DNA of 64,000 bases, from NCBI RefSeq assembly GCF_037975245.1, contig NC_092567.1:16177876-16241875 (forward strand). The letters run 5' to 3'. Below are positions 12,011 to 26,136 of this stretch, piece by piece. A program made the translations under genes and the position numbers. Positions within the stretch are counted from its first letter, which is position 1. The number at the start of each line of letters is the position of its first letter. The stretch comes from Apostichopus japonicus (lineage: Eukaryota > Echinodermata > Holothuroidea > Aspidochirotida > Stichopodidae). Below the pieces are notes generated by a model. The model was not told where the DNA came from and did no database searches. It worked only from the letters and a program-made list of their open reading frames with translations.

Positions 12011-15000
12011 TGACATTAGTTACTGTAATGTATGTGTGAGTCGGTTAATCGGTAATGCAGTGATATCAACTGAATCAATATACTTTACTAAGGTTCATTC
12101 CGACCGATTCGGGTTATGAACATAATTTATGGTTTTTATTTTTCCACTTTCCATTTAATCTTTGTGAATATACATATTTTATATATGAATTTATATAAGT
12201 ATTTTGTATATAACATACAATTATTTGTTTGCCTAATGTGTTTTTTTGTTTGTAACAAAATCATCGGATACAGGGGCAGGACAGACGGGATGAGTACATT
12301 TCGTTTTTCTGTTCTTTTTATTTGTGAGATCTCGGAGAATAGGCCAAAAGTTTACCAAAGACACGTACATAAATCATGAATTTTTGAACCACCTTGCTAA
12401 ATCAAATAATTGTTGTTTAGAATATGGATAATAGAATTGGTCGCTTTTAGAAGGGAAAGGATAATACAGTTAGACAAAGAGACGAAATGAAGGTTGCAAG
12501 GCTACTCAAACACTGAGCAGTTATTTGACAGTACTCGAGGTTAGACGTAACTTTAGATTCATAATCCTTCCACTTAACTTCCACCAGAGAAAAGAATACC
12601 AAAAGAAGGGAAACGAGATGTGTTACGTATTAGTTTAGTAGTTTTTCGTTAATCTATATAACTATTTGAGGAACTCGCATTAATTTTCCCGTATTTTTAA
12701 TTCCCCTTTATGAAGAATCGTTTTATGTTGATCAAGTGCAGTATCAAAGAGCCACCAAATATGTTAAAGAATGCTTCAATGATGCGACTACATAAATCAG
12801 TAACTCTTCCCTACTGAGCGGGGAATTAATAACCAAATGGCTTCCACAATTCACTCATAAATCATCAAAGCGGCTAAGGGTGAAAACAAAATTCTTGGAT
12901 GCCATTATTCTGATAATATAAAGCTGGATATGGTTAGTACAGCAGACTAATGCTAACAATTTTTGGATTCTTGCTGGAGGCCCCCCCCCCCCAAAAAAAA
13001 AAAAAACTACGGAATTATTTAATTTCGCCTCACTGTGTGTTGATGGGGATGCCTGTGTCCAAGTTTAATCATACATGATATAACACGAATCATCAGAGAA
13101 AATATCCCATAACTAATTGTTGAAAAACAGAGACAGGAAGAGCTGTTCTTGGTGCATGTGCATTCCTGGAAATTTGTGTTTTTCCTTGTTGTCGTTGTCT
13201 TCGTCATCATTATCATCACCTTCGTTATAATTTATACTGACAGCAAAGGGTGCATGGAGTTAATATCATAGTTGCTTTATTCTCAACAAAATGCCATGAG
13301 TTCAAGAAGACTAGTCAAATAACCATTTATTGAGGATCATGCCATAGTTCACACATGTATTAAAAGTTAAAATTTCATAGTTCCCCTTGTGCGGGTATGA
13401 CCAATGGTGCATAAGCTATGGATAACAATGGTCATCTGCAAATATGTTTCATCACAACGAAATTGCAAGTAAACCGAATAATTTTCCATGCGCTTGACGG
13501 AAACATGTTTCTCTCATCTCTTTTACTGTGTGCAACACTTTTCCGAGGCTCGGCCAATGAGTGTCTACTGCATGTAGCCCCATGTGAGAGGACATACAAT
13601 ATATTTATTAACATACGGTCATAGAATTACCCATTATGAGTCATCCCAGCTACTAGTCAATGTTCCTTAAATTGACTGCCGATACATTGGTCAACATATT
13701 CTTCATATATCTGGTTTCATATTAAGTTATATGGTTAATTGGCCATTTCTTATGATATAAAGAAGAGCAGCAATCTGAAAATATATGTCATCATTTTCCC
13801 CCCTATTGTGCAGATGACTTATGTGCCATTGAACTACTGGTCACGGTGTGAGGTTCACGGATTACAGAAAGAACTTGACAAGAAAAGGGTCATCTACTGC
13901 ATCAGCCAGAACAGTAGCTACCGTATCATACTTGATACATTATAGAGTGGTATATAAAAACTTTTTAAAAGAAGCCAATTTACTGAAACAGCTGTTCAGG
14001 TAAGTCTACAATATGATCAAAATTACCAAATGTATTTTCTGATGGGTGATACTAACAGAAATGCTGTTGCTCGTTATATCCATGTTATATTCATGGTTTC
14101 AACCATTGGGTAAAAGTTGTGCTATAGAAATTGCAAAGTGTTTGGAGATTTTGTAATTTATAGGTATCATGATTCATCATAATTTCCCACAGCTATATTG
14201 AGGTGAAAATGTGATATTAACTTAAATGTTTGTGTATGTGTGTGTTTTGGGGGAGGTGGTGGGTGGCGATGGGGTGTGGCAGCTAGGTTGTATATACTGG
14301 TGCCTGTTGTAAATTAAATGCTGTTTATTATCAAGACCTGAGCTTTTGGGGATTAATTCAAGATTAACAGAATTGCAAATTTCAAGTTACTTGAGCGTTT
14401 AATTTCTTTACAGCTTTATAACCAACATATCAAATTTACATTTTGAGCCCACTCATCTGAAGAAAACACCCAACAGATAATATAATATAAAGAGTCGGTA
14501 TAGAGAAGGAAAATATTTCTAGTATATATTGCAAGCAAAATCGAATCAGCTTCACTAAAAAAAATAATTTCAAACTGGTGTTCCAGGGTCACTAGCAGAG
14601 AATTATTTTGTATTTGTTATCAATATCTTTCTTATCAGCATAATTGGAAACTATTATCTAGACTGCTACAAAGATGTAGTTTATGTTATACACATTATAC
14701 TTCTACCAGAAAGTGTTTCGCAGCTGTAGTAAAGAACTTAAAAAATAAGTTTATAAATGGATGTTTACTTATAGTGGCTCTATAACACATTATATAACCA
14801 AATGTAAGCTCTTGTCTATTTGACAAATCTCAACACCTGCTGGGATTATTTTACATGAAGTATGACAGGCATGGCAACCGATCATCAACATTTCAATGCC
14901 TGAAATCACACTTATCTTAATTTTAAACTGTTTAAACAATGATGTGAAATAAAACAATATTTTGACTTTCAGGTCGCAACCGATGTTGATCAGTGGTGCA

Positions 15001-16680
15001 CAGTAAAGCTTGAGAAGTACACTCATCCTTTCTTGTTAAGTCTTGGGCAAGCCAGAAGGCTAATTCAATATTTCATTATGTGTGACTACGCACACATACT
15101 TGTTGGTGAATCTGTAATAGTAGCTTTTGACGGGCTGTTCAAGTTTAATTATATCTTGAATCTGCACTTTGCTCTACCTTGATCTAATTTGTGCGGCTTC
15201 TTTGAAGGTCTCATTTATAAGGTGGTGAGTCATAATAAGGTTCACCCACAAGTAAGGTCATTTACCGAATCACTCAATAATATGCCTAATTAAGAGCATG
15301 TTCCAGCTATATGAGCATACATCATAACGACAAGCTAACATATAACAGCATTACTCAAAATAAACTATCCACATGCTTTCAAATAAATCCTTCTTAGCCA
15401 ACTGCACTTACTCCTACCTCTTACTTCTATACCTTGTTCTTAAAAATCCTATGTTTATCCTACTTTCATTACTTGCCCCCATCAAAATAAGTATTTATAA
15501 AGTACAATAATAAAATGTGATTATAAAAAAATATCATATAATGTTGTCAACATTGCTGGGTAGCGGTGAAAACTACTAATGAAAGCCTGCAGAAGACCCA
15601 CTTTTGTCTTACTTTTGTCCTGTTTGTTTGTAAATTGTATCCCCCTTATACTCGTTGTATCTTACCCTTCAACCTGTGTCCTGATTTTAGCTTATGGTCC
15701 ATGAAAGCCTTTATCCTGAAAAGGTTAGAACTGTGAGGCTTTCATTAATATTTAGTTTGTGCTTGACTGAAACTATTGTTTGATTTGAACATCACAGAAG
15801 GGGAGGAAGCATTATGATCGGTGCATGATGTTTTATGCTAAATTTGATAACATTTTTGTATGATTGATGAATATGGAGATTACTTGTCACAATGTTTGTT
15901 AGTGCATAGATATAATATAACTTTTGATTTAAGATTGTATTTGTAATCAGTTTACTATTACTCGTCTATACAATTCACCACTGTTTTTATTGTCTTGTTT
16001 GATGTTCTGTACTATGCAATGCTTATTCCATGCTTGCCTGAAGCTTCTGCTTAAGTTCCTTATTCTAATCCATAAAACAACAATTTGAGAACAATTTGTA
16101 ATGTCCATTGTTTTATAGCATTTTCTCTAAGAATGCCATGCAAATTCTTGCGGTAGTTTAAATTTTTCATGTTAGGTCCTATGTTGTATATTTTATGTTA
16201 AAATGTATGTGTGAGTGAGGTAGTTACCCTCAAATGAAACAAAACACAAGCAAACAAACATATTCCTGTCTGGTGTAAATTGGAAAGGTTCTTAATTGCT
16301 ATACCTTGATATGTAATACCACTGTCTTAAACTGTTCAGCAAAGATTAGATACAAACTGCCGGTTCCCATTTTTGAATTAAATTGTTTCTCGTCTCATAA
16401 TTGTGAATTTTAAAATTTTTCCACGAATAAGTCATCGATGAGAAGGGTTTCAGACTCTTCGGGAACAATCAATGTCCCCCACATCAATTTGACATTCAGT
16501 TTCTAAGCTGCCAGGTTAAAAATCTTTTCGAAGGTTTTCTCGTTAGTGTGTTCGTTTATTCTAAATATTCTCATTCAGTTCCGTCTGGAATATTGTTCTC
16601 AGGCGTACAACTTTTAATTATAAATGTCGTTTTCTTTTCTCGGTTCTTCGGCTGTCTGCGTCAGTGATCCTATAATCTCT
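12010..16680. other. No gene recognised
   Basis: AT-rich DNA with short open frames of no recognisable family. A C-run directly followed by an A-run lies at 12980-13005. A 9-bp inverted repeat (atgaaagcc/ggctttcat) spans about 15699-15748. Confidence 0.4.
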
Positions 16681-17485
16681 TCATCAACATAGTTTGTATA
16701 TCAAAGATTCTTGCTCCGTATGGCTTTTGCTCTATTGTCACCTTTTCCATTTTCGTTTCCTCCATCTTCTCTATGAAGTTGTGTTGCTAGAGTTTGAAAT
16801 CATCATTTTTCACGAGTTCACTAAGAATACCAATTTCAATTTTATCCGTGTTTATTTCTTGAGTTTTTGAGGTAGTTTTCGTTCATGACCGTGCTCCAGA
16901 GTGTGGTCTTGTCGTTAATGTTTGGTTGCTAGCCTATTACTCTACGTGGGAAATATAACTCACTAACAGTACTTGTTAGGAAAGTAACTCAGTTTATAAG
17001 TTGCGGACTGGACTTCAGTTCGGGTATAGGAAAGTAATATGACTGCAATATACTCTAAAAGAAAATAATATCTTAATAAAATATTCTCAACTTGTGAAAC
17101 GACTGGCAACGCCCATGAACGTGGTAACATTTAAATATTTCCTAGTTTTGAAAGTATTATTCTTATTGATATGCTGATATTGAGTTGAAAAATGTCGATA
17201 TCTTTTGTAACATACTGATTTTCAAACAAAAAACATCCATTGTATTATATTAACTTGTAAAGTCTTGATATTTTTTTCCTCACGTGTGATTGCTTTCCGT
17301 ACGCCTACGTCAATTATAGTGGATTGTTTGCTAGCTGAGTTTCTCTTGATTTACAAGGTTTAATAGTGAAATGATGTAAAGATCTAACTGTATATTATGG
17401 TCAATGCGCTCTTAAGTTGTCGTCTGGTGACCGTTGATTGGCTAAGGCAATATTGTCAACAGTCTAATCTATGAGATGAATTCAG

Positions 17486-17630
17486 TATAAACCAATCAGC
17501 AGAAGTCAAGTTACGTCCATTATTCTTTGTCTTCTTTCCGCACTGGCTAAATTCTTCCAGTCCCTTGTCATTGCCCTGTATTTTCAATGTGAAGTTAATT
17601 CCTTCGAAGTTGCATAGCAAGGATTATTTG
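17486..17630 (+). promoter_or_regulatory. Array promoter and 5' exon, unit 1
   Basis: TATAAA starts at 17486, predicted cap A at 17519 (33 bp), 112-bp exon 17519-17630, donor GTAAGT. A TTGCCATAT-type repeat expansion (17655-17725) just downstream is unique to this unit. Confidence 0.55.
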
Positions 17631-19289
17631 GTAAGTAACATTAGGTTTTATTTTGCCATATTTATTTGCCATATGTATATTTGCCATATTTATATTTATT
17701 TATTTGCCATATTTTGCCATATTGTGAATCCGGTTTGTATTATGATTGTATTGAAATTAAGAGCATTAAAGGTTTCCATTCATAGATATCAAGTTGGAAA
17801 CATAGTTACTAAACTCCTTTTCTATTTTCTCTTAATGGACATCCCCGCCGGAAAGTATTCGTGTACTAAAGTGCCATATGTAACATAGACACAACAAATT
17901 CTTTTGAGTTTTATCATCAGTCTCTTGTATCATCTCTTTATAAAGTGAGATTATATTTGTTCACATTTAAAATAACTGTTGTATAGGGAACAGTTCGACC
18001 AATGTTTTTTTTTTTTTTGTGTGTAAATGTTCTGGTACTACAATTGTCCGACCTTTGGCATTTGGTTTCTCTGTATATATTTTGCGAAATGAGAAAAAAA
18101 ATCATCAATATAAAGATTTGTCAAAAAATGACATAAAAAGTATGTGGTAATTTTACAAAAAATATTTAAGTAAATATAATGGGTTAATAGCTAAGCGGAG
18201 TTACAATCAACGCTAAGTTCCGCAAAGCCCCAACACAAGACAACAAAAACTAGCAATTACACCAATTCATAGATTAAACAGGACGTCCAATTGTTCACGT
18301 ATCTAAATATCGGATATAATATCACACTTAATCTAGTTAAATAATTGCGAAATGTCTGCCTTATAAAGAGAATTTCCACTTTTCACCAGGCACAAACTAC
18401 TCACAGAACTTCATTTGGTGAACGTGTCTAAGCCCTCATCCTTAATATGTAATTCACGACGAGTTTGTAAAAATGGTGGCTAACACAAATAACTGCTATA
18501 AGGTTGATAAGAACAGCAATATTTTCCTTCCTGAAGCAGAGATGTTAATTTAGCATGGTTTTGCATGACAATGAAATGCCTGCTGAATTAGGTCCGAATA
18601 AAGTTAACATTCTCAAAATGATTGCGTTTGCTAAAAACTGTAGTTTTCTTGTCAACATAGTTTGTAAATGAAACAAAAATTGCTCAATGAGGCTCCTGCT
18701 TTACTGTCATCTTTTCCATTTTTTTTTATCATCCATCTTCTCTATGAAGTTGTGTTGCTAGAGTTTGAAGTCATCATTTTTCGCAAGTTCAGTAAGAATA
18801 CCACTTACAATTTTATTTATTTGTTTATTTATTGAGTTTTTGAGGTACTTTTCTTTGATGACCGTGTTCTAGAGTGTGGTCTAATCGTTAATGTTTGGTT
18901 GCTAGCCTATCACTCTAAGTGGGTAATATAACTCACTAACAGTACTTGTTAGGAAAATAACTCAGTTTATCAGTTGCGGAGTAGGCTTCAGTTCGGGTAT
19001 AGGGAAGTAATATGACTGCAATATACTCCAAAAGAAAATAATATCTTAATAAAATATTCTCAACTTGTGAAACGACTAACAACGCCCATGAACGTCGGTG
19101 ACATTTAAAAATTTCCCAGTTTTTGAAAAATATTGGTCTTATTGATATGCTAATATAGAGTTGAGAAATGTCGATATCTTTTCTAACATACTGATTTTCA
19201 AACAAAAAACATCAATTTTATTATGAGCAAGCTGATATTCACTTGTAAAGTCTTCATCGCAACGTGTGATTGATGTCCGTACGCCTACG

Positions 19290-19392
19290 TCAACTATAGT
19301 TGGTTGTTTGCTAGCTGAGTTTCTATAGATTTACAAGGTTTAATAGTGGAATGATGTAGGGATATAACTGTATATTATGGTTAATGAGCTCT
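19290..19392 (+). promoter_or_regulatory. Upstream promoter block cut by insertion, unit 2
   Basis: The block upstream of the TATA box is present from gtttgctagctgag to ttaatgagctct. It is separated from the TATA box and exon (20834 onward) by the inverted insertion at 19393-20753. Confidence 0.55.
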
Positions 19393-20753
19393 TCCTAACA
19401 AATACTGTTAGTGAGTTATATTATCCACTTAGAGTGGTAGGCTAGCAACCAAACTTGACGACAAGATCACACTCTGGAGCACAGTCAACAAAGAAAACTA
19501 CCTCAAAAACTCAATAAATAAACACGGATAAAATTGTAAGTGGTATTCTTAGTGAACTTATGAAAATGATGACTTCAAACCTTAGCAACAAAACTTCATA
19601 GAGAAGACGAATGAACAGAAAATGGAAACAGTGACAATAGAGCAGGAGCCTCATTGAGCAATTTTTGTTTTATTTACAAACTATGTTGACAAGAAAACTA
19701 CAGTTCTTAGCACACGCAATCATTTTGAGGATGTTAATTTTATTCGGATCTAATTCAGCAGGCATTTCATTGTCATGCAAATTAATGCTAAATTAACATC
19801 TCTGCTTCAAGAAGTAAAATATTGCCGGTCTCAGCAACCTTATTGCAGCTATTTGTGTTAGCCCCAATTTTTACGAACACAGCGTGAATTACATATCAGG
19901 GATCAGGGCTTAGACACGTTCACCAAATGAAGTTCTGTGAGTAGTTTGTGCCTGGTGAAAAGTGGAAATTCTCTTTATAAGGCAGACATTTCGCAATTAT
20001 TTAACTAGATTAGGTGTGATATTATATCCAATATTTAGATACGTGAACAATTGGACGTTATGTTTAATCAATGAATTAGTGTATTTGCTAGTTTTTGTTG
20101 TCTTGTGTTGGGGCTTTGCAGAACTTAGCGTTGATTGTGACTCCGCTTAGCTTTTAACCCATTATATTTACTTATATATTTCTGTAAAAGTACCACATAC
20201 TCTTTATGTCATTTTTTGACAAATCTCTATATTGATGATCTTTTTTCTCATTTCGCAGATTATATACAGAGGAACTGAATGACAAAGGTCGGACAATTGT
20301 AGTACCAGAACATTTACACACACAAAAACATTGGTCGAACTGTTCGCTATACAACAGTTATTTTAAATGTGAACAAATATAATCTCACTTTATAAAGAGA
20401 TGATACAAGAGACTGATGATAAAACTCAAAAGAATTTGTTGTGTCTATGTTACATATGGCACTTTAGTACACGAATACTTTCCGGCGGGGATGTCCATTA
20501 AGAGAAAATAGAAAAGGAGTTTAGTAACTATGTTTCCAACTTGATATCTATGAATGGAAACCTTTAATGCTCTTAATTTCAATACAATCACAATACAAAA
20601 CGGATTCAAAATATGGGGAGATAAAACGTGATGTTACTTACCATATACTCCTTGTAATGCAACTTGGAAGGAATTAACTTCACACTGAAAATACAGGGCA
20701 CTATCAAGGGACTGGAAGATTTTAGCCAATGCGGAAAGAAATCAAAGAATAAT
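19393..20753 (-). mobile_element. Inverted copy of one array unit with 5-bp target duplication
   Basis: This 1,361-bp segment is the reverse complement of an array unit. GCTCT is repeated at both borders (19388-19392 and 20754-20758) but occurs once at the intact site in sibling units, so it is an insertion rather than an in-place inversion. Read in its own sense direction it begins ATTATTC at the predicted cap site, keeps the donor unspliced and ends in gttaggaa with no poly(A) tail. Its variants (for example ccctgatccctgat, gctgtgttcg, cttcttgaagcagag) match the neighbouring unit at 20.8-22.5 kb. Confidence 0.75.
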
Positions 20754-20833
20754 GCTCTCTGAAGTTGTCGCCGGGTGACCGTTGATTGGCTAAGGCAATA
20801 TTGTCAACAGTTTAATCTATGAAATGAGTTCAG

Positions 20834-20978
20834 TATAAATCAATCAGCAGACGTCAAGTTATGTCCATTATTCTTTGACTTCTTTCCGCACAGACTAAAA
20901 TCTTTCAGTCCCTTGATATTGCCCTGTATTTTCAGTGTGAAGTTAATTTCTTCCAAGTTGCATTGCAAGGATTATTTG
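20834..20978 (+). promoter_or_regulatory. Array promoter and 5' exon, unit 2/3
   Basis: TATAAA starts at 20834, predicted cap A at 20867 (33 bp), exon 20867-20978 (112 bp), donor GTAAGT. The block normally upstream was moved 1.4 kb away by the inverted insertion. Confidence 0.55.
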
Positions 20979-21320
20979 GTAAGTAACATCACGTTTTATC
21001 TCCCCATATTTTGAATCCGTTTTGTATTGTGGTTGTATTAAAATTAAGAGCATTAAGGGTTTCAATTCATAGATATAAAGTTGGAAACATAATTACCAAA
21101 CTTCTTATCTATTTTCTCTTACCGGACATCCCCGCCTGAAATTCTGCGTGTCCTAAAGTGCCGTATACAACATAGACACAACAAATTATTTTGAGTTTTA
21201 TCATCAGTGGTTCTCTTTATAAAGTGAGGTTATATTTGTTCACATTTAAAATAACTGATGTATAGCGAACAGTTCAACCTATGCTTTTTTGTGTAAATGT
21301 TCTGGTACTACAATTGTCCG

Positions 21321-21593
21321 TTGTAACCCGCTTGGGTTACAACGGACAACCGCTTGAATTAACCCGCTTGAATGTTCCTAGAACGAACAAGGTCTTGGAA
21401 GAGAAATCGTTCAGTGTAGCCGGTCCACAGTCATGTCACAATCTCCCTCGTACTATAAGAGAAAATGACAATATCTCTCAATTTCGTAGTAATCTTAAGA
21501 CTCACCTTTTTCCATGCTAATGTGTGTCTGTGTTACAAGCGTTATGATCTAGATGGAATAGCGCTATATAAATATCAATTGTTATGTTGTCCG
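21321..21593 (+). mobile_element. Truncated LINE 3' end with 7-bp target duplication
   Basis: A 266-bp insertion interrupts a unit that is uninterrupted in siblings. TTGTCCG lies on both sides (21314-21320 and 21587-21593). It encodes the last part of a non-LTR retrotransposon ORF2: a frame with EEKSFSVAGPQS, NLPRTIREN and RSNLKTHLF ends at a stop at 21520. A short 3' UTR with gcgctatataaat follows. The first bases form a perfect hairpin (arms ttgtaaccc/gggttacaa, loop gctt). The reverse transcriptase and endonuclease are missing. Confidence 0.85.
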
Positions 21594-23005
21594 ACCTTTT
21601 TGCATTTGGTTCCTCTGTATATAATCTGCGAAATGAGAAAAAAAAATCATCAATATAGAGATTTGTCAAAAAATGACATAAAAAGTATGTGGTACTTTGA
21701 CAGAAATATATAAGTAAATATAATGGGTTAAAAGCTAAGCGGAGTCACAATCAACGCTAAGTTTTGCAAAGCCCCAACACAAGACAACAAAAACTAGCAA
21801 ATACACTAATTCATTGATTAAACATAACGTCCAATTGTTCACGTATCTAACTATTGGATATAATATCACACCTAATCTAGTTAAATAATTGCGAAATGTC
21901 TACCTTATAAAGAGAATTTCCACTTTTCATCAGGCACAAACTACTCACAGAGTTTCATTTGGTGAACGTGTCTAAGCCCTGATCCCTGATATGTAATTCA
22001 CGCTGTGTTCGTAAAAATGGTGGCTAACACAAATAGCTGCAATAAGGATGATGAGACCGGCAATATTTTACTTCTTGAAGCAGAGGTGTTAATTTACCAT
22101 GGATTAGCATGACAATGAAATTTCTGCTGAATTTTATCCGAATAAAGTTAACATTCTTAAAATGATTGCGTTTGCTAAAAACTGTAGTTTTCTTGTCAAC
22201 ATAGTTTGTAAATAAAACAAAATTTGCTCAATGAGGCTTCTGCTCTCTTGTCACCTTTTTCATTTTTTTTTCATTCATCTTCTGTATGAAGTTGTGTTGC
22301 TAGAGTTTGAAGTCATCATTTTTCGCAAATTCACTAAGAATACCACTTACAATTTTATCCGTGTTTATTTATTGAGTTTTTGAGGTAGTTTTCTTCGATA
22401 ACCGTGCTCCAGAGTGTGATCTTGTCGTCAAGTTTGGTTGCTAGCCTATCACACTAAATGGGTCATATAACTCACTAACAGTACTTTTTAGGAAAATTAA
22501 TCAGTTTATCAGTTGCGGAGTAGGATGAGTTGTGTATCGGGAAGTAATATGACTGCAATAACCCCAAAATGAAATAACATCTTAATAAAAGATTCTCAAT
22601 TTGTGAAATAATTTGCAACGACCATGAACGTCGATAACATTTAAACATGTCTCAGTTTTGAAAAATATTGATCTTATTGATATGGTAATATTGAGTTGAA
22701 AAATGTCGATATCTTTTCTAACACACTGATATTCAAACAAAAAACATCTATTTTATTATTAGCAAGCTGATATTCACTTGTAAAGTCTTTATATTTTTCC
22801 CAACGTGTGATTCCTTCCGTACGCCTACGTCTATAATAGTTTATTGTTTGCTAGCTGAGTTTCTATAGATTTACAAGGTTGAATAGTGGAATGATATAGG
22901 GATCTAACTGTATATTATGGTCAATGCGCTCTTAAGTTGTCGTCGGGTGACCGTTGATTGGCTAAGGCAATATTGTCAACAGTCTAATCTATGAGATGAA
23001 TTCAG

Positions 23006-23150
23006 TATAAACCAATCAGCAGAAGTCAAGTTATGTCCATTATTCATTGACTTCTTTCCACACTGGCTAAATTCTTCCAGTCCCTTGTTATTGCCCTGTA
23101 TATTCAGTGTGAAGTTAATTTCTTCCAAGTTGCATTGCAAGGATTATTTG
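23006..23150 (+). promoter_or_regulatory. Array promoter and 5' exon, unit 4
   Basis: TATAAA starts at 23006, predicted cap A at 23039 (33 bp), exon 23039-23150 (112 bp), donor GTAAGT. Confidence 0.55.
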
Positions 23151-25077
23151 GTAAGTAACATCACGTTTTATCTCCCCATATTTTGAATCCGTTTTGTATT
23201 GTGATTGTATTAAAGTTAAGAGCATTAAAGGTTTCCATTCATAGATATAAAGTTGGAAACATAATTACCAAACTTCTTTTCTATTTTCTCTTACCGGACA
23301 TCCCGGCCACAATTCTGCGTGTCCTAAAGTGCCATATATAACATAGACACAACAAATTCATTTGAGTTTTATCATCAGTGGTTCTCTTAATAAAGTGAGA
23401 TTATATTTGTTCACATTTAAAATAACTGTAGTATAACGAACTGTTCGACCAAAGTTTTTTTTGTGTAAATGTTTTGGTACTACAATTGTCCGTCCTTTGG
23501 CATTTGATTCCTCTGTTTATATTTTGCGAAATAAGAAAAAAAATCATCAATATAAAGATTTGTAATACAATGACACAAAAAGTATGTGGTAATTTTACAA
23601 AAATATATAAGTAAATATAATGGGTTAAAAGCTAAGCGGAGTCACAATCAACGCTAAGTTTTGGAAAGCCCAAAAACAAGACAACAAAAACTATCAAATA
23701 CACTAATTCATAGATTAGACAGGACGTCCAATTGTTCACGAATCTAAATATCGGATATAATATCACACCTAATCTAGTTAAATAATTGCGAAATGTCTGC
23801 CTTATAAAGAGAATTTCCACTTTTCAACAGGCACAAACTACTCACAGAACTTCATTTGGTGAACGTGTCTAAGCCCTCATCCTTAATATGTAATTCACGC
23901 TGAGTTTTTAAAAAATGGTGGCTAACACAAATAGCTGCTATAAGGTTGATGAGACCGGCAATATTTTCGTTCCTGAAGCAAAGATGTTAATTTAGCATGG
24001 ATTTGCATGAAAATGAAATGCCTGCTGAATTAGATCCGAATAAAATTAACAATCTCAAAATGATTGCGTTTGCTAAAAACTGTAGTTTTCTTGTCAACAT
24101 AGTTTGTAAATAAAACAAAAATTGCTCAATGAGGCTCTTGCTTTCCTGTCACCTTTTCAATTTTCTTTTCATTCATCTTCTCTATAAAGTTGTGTTGCTA
24201 GAATTTAAAGTCATCATTTTTGCAAGTTCACTAAGAATACTAATTACGATTTCATCCGTGTTTATTTCTTGAGTTTTTGAGGTAGTTTTCTTTGATGACC
24301 GTGCTCCAAAGTGTGGTCTTGTCGTAACGTTTGGTTGCTAGCCTGTCACTCCAAGTGGGTAATATAACTCACTAACAGTTCTTGGTAGGAGAATAGCTTA
24401 GGCTATCGGTTGCAGAGTAGACTTCAGTTCTGGTATCGGAAAGTAATATGACTGCAATATACTCCAAAAGAAAATAATATCTTAATGAAATATTCTCAAA
24501 CTGTGAAACGATTGGCAACGCCAATGAACTTCGACATTATTCAAACATTCTCACCTTTGAAAATATTGATCTTATTGACATGCTAATATTGAGGGTTCTG
24601 GTAACGGAAAGTAATATGACTGCAATATACTCCAAACGAAAATAATATCTTATAAAAGATTCTCAAATTGTGAAACGAGTGGCAACGCTCATGAACGTCG
24701 ATAACATTTTAAACATTTCCCCTATTGAAAATATTGATCCTATTGACTTGCTGATATTGAGTTGAAATAATGTCGATATTATTTCTAACATATTTATATT
24801 CAAACAAAAGACATTCTTTTTTATCATAAGCATACTCATTTTAACTTGTTAAGTCTATATATTCTCTCCCATGATGTGACTGCTTTCCGTACGCCATCGT
24901 CAATCATAGTCAATTGTTTGCTAGCTGAGTTTCTGCAAGCTTACCAGGTTGATTAGTTGAATGATGTAAGGACCTAACTGTATATCATTGGTTAATGCGT
25001 TCCTAAGTTGTCGTCAGGTGGCCGTTGATTGGCTCAGGCAATATTGTCAACAGTCTAAATCTATGTGATGAATTCAG

Positions 25078-25245
25078 TATAAACCAATCAGCAGAATCCA
25101 AGTTATGTCCATTCATTTATTGTTGGCATTTGATATCGTTTTGTCTTCTTTCCGCACTGGCTAAATTCTTCCAGTTCCTAACAATTGCCCTGTATTTTCC
25201 GTGTGAAGTTTATTTCTTCCAAGTTGCCTTGCCAGGATTTATTTA
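25078..25245 (+). promoter_or_regulatory. Array promoter and 5' exon, unit 5
   Basis: TATAAA starts at 25078, predicted cap A at 25111 (33 bp), exon 25111-25245 (135 bp, with a small insertion), donor GTAAGT preceded by ttta instead of tttg. Confidence 0.5.
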
Positions 25246-26136
25246 GTAAGTAATATCACGTTTTATGTTGCCATCTTTGGATCCGTTTTGTATTGTGATT
25301 GCATTAAAATTAAGAGCATTAAGGGTTTCAATTCATTGATATAAAGTTTAAAATATAATTACCCAACTTCTTTTCTATTTTCTCTTACCGGATTTCCCAG
25401 CCTGAAAATCTGCTTATCCTAAAGTGCCATACATAACATAGACACAGCAGTTATTTTGAGTTTTTTTTTTTATATCAATGGTTCTCTTAATAAAGTGAGA
25501 TTTTAAATGTTAACAAACAAAATAACTGTTGTAGAGCAAAAACTTTTTTTTCAAATGTTCTGGTATTACAATTATCCGACCTTTGACATTTAAGTGTGGT
25601 CTTGTCGTAACGTTTGGTTGCTAGCCTTTAACTTTAAGTGGGTAATATGACTCACTAACAGTACTTGGCAGGAGAATAGCTTAGGCAATCGATTGCGGAG
25701 TAGGCTGAGTTATGTTTTCGGAAAGTAATATGACTGCAATATACTCCTGAAAAAGTAATATTTTAATTAAAGATTCTCAAATTGTGAAACGAGTGGCAAC
25801 GCCCATGAACGTCGATAACATTTAAACATTTCCAAGCTTTACAAAATATTGATCTTATTGACATGCTAATACAGAGTTGAAAAAATTACGATATTATTTC
25901 TAACATACTGATATTCAAACAAAAAACATCCTTTGTATTATTATAATAATATATAAAGTCTTTATAACTGTTGATTGTTTGCTAGCTGAGTTTCTATAGA
26001 TTTGCAAGGTTGAATAGTGGAATGATGTAGGTTTCTAACTGTATATAGGAGATAATGCACTATATGTTGTCGTCAGGTGACCGATGATTGGCTAAGGCAA
26101 TATTGTCAACAGTCTAAATCTATGAGATAATTTCAG

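Noticed and set aside
19962-20150. Similar 62-codon frames at 19962 (plus) and 23632 (minus)
   Set aside because: They are the same repeat in opposite orientation and are interrupted in other units, so they are chance frames in the array.
19393-20753. Simple in-place inversion
   Set aside because: GCTCT is duplicated at the borders and an extra copy of the unit is present, so insertion explains it better.
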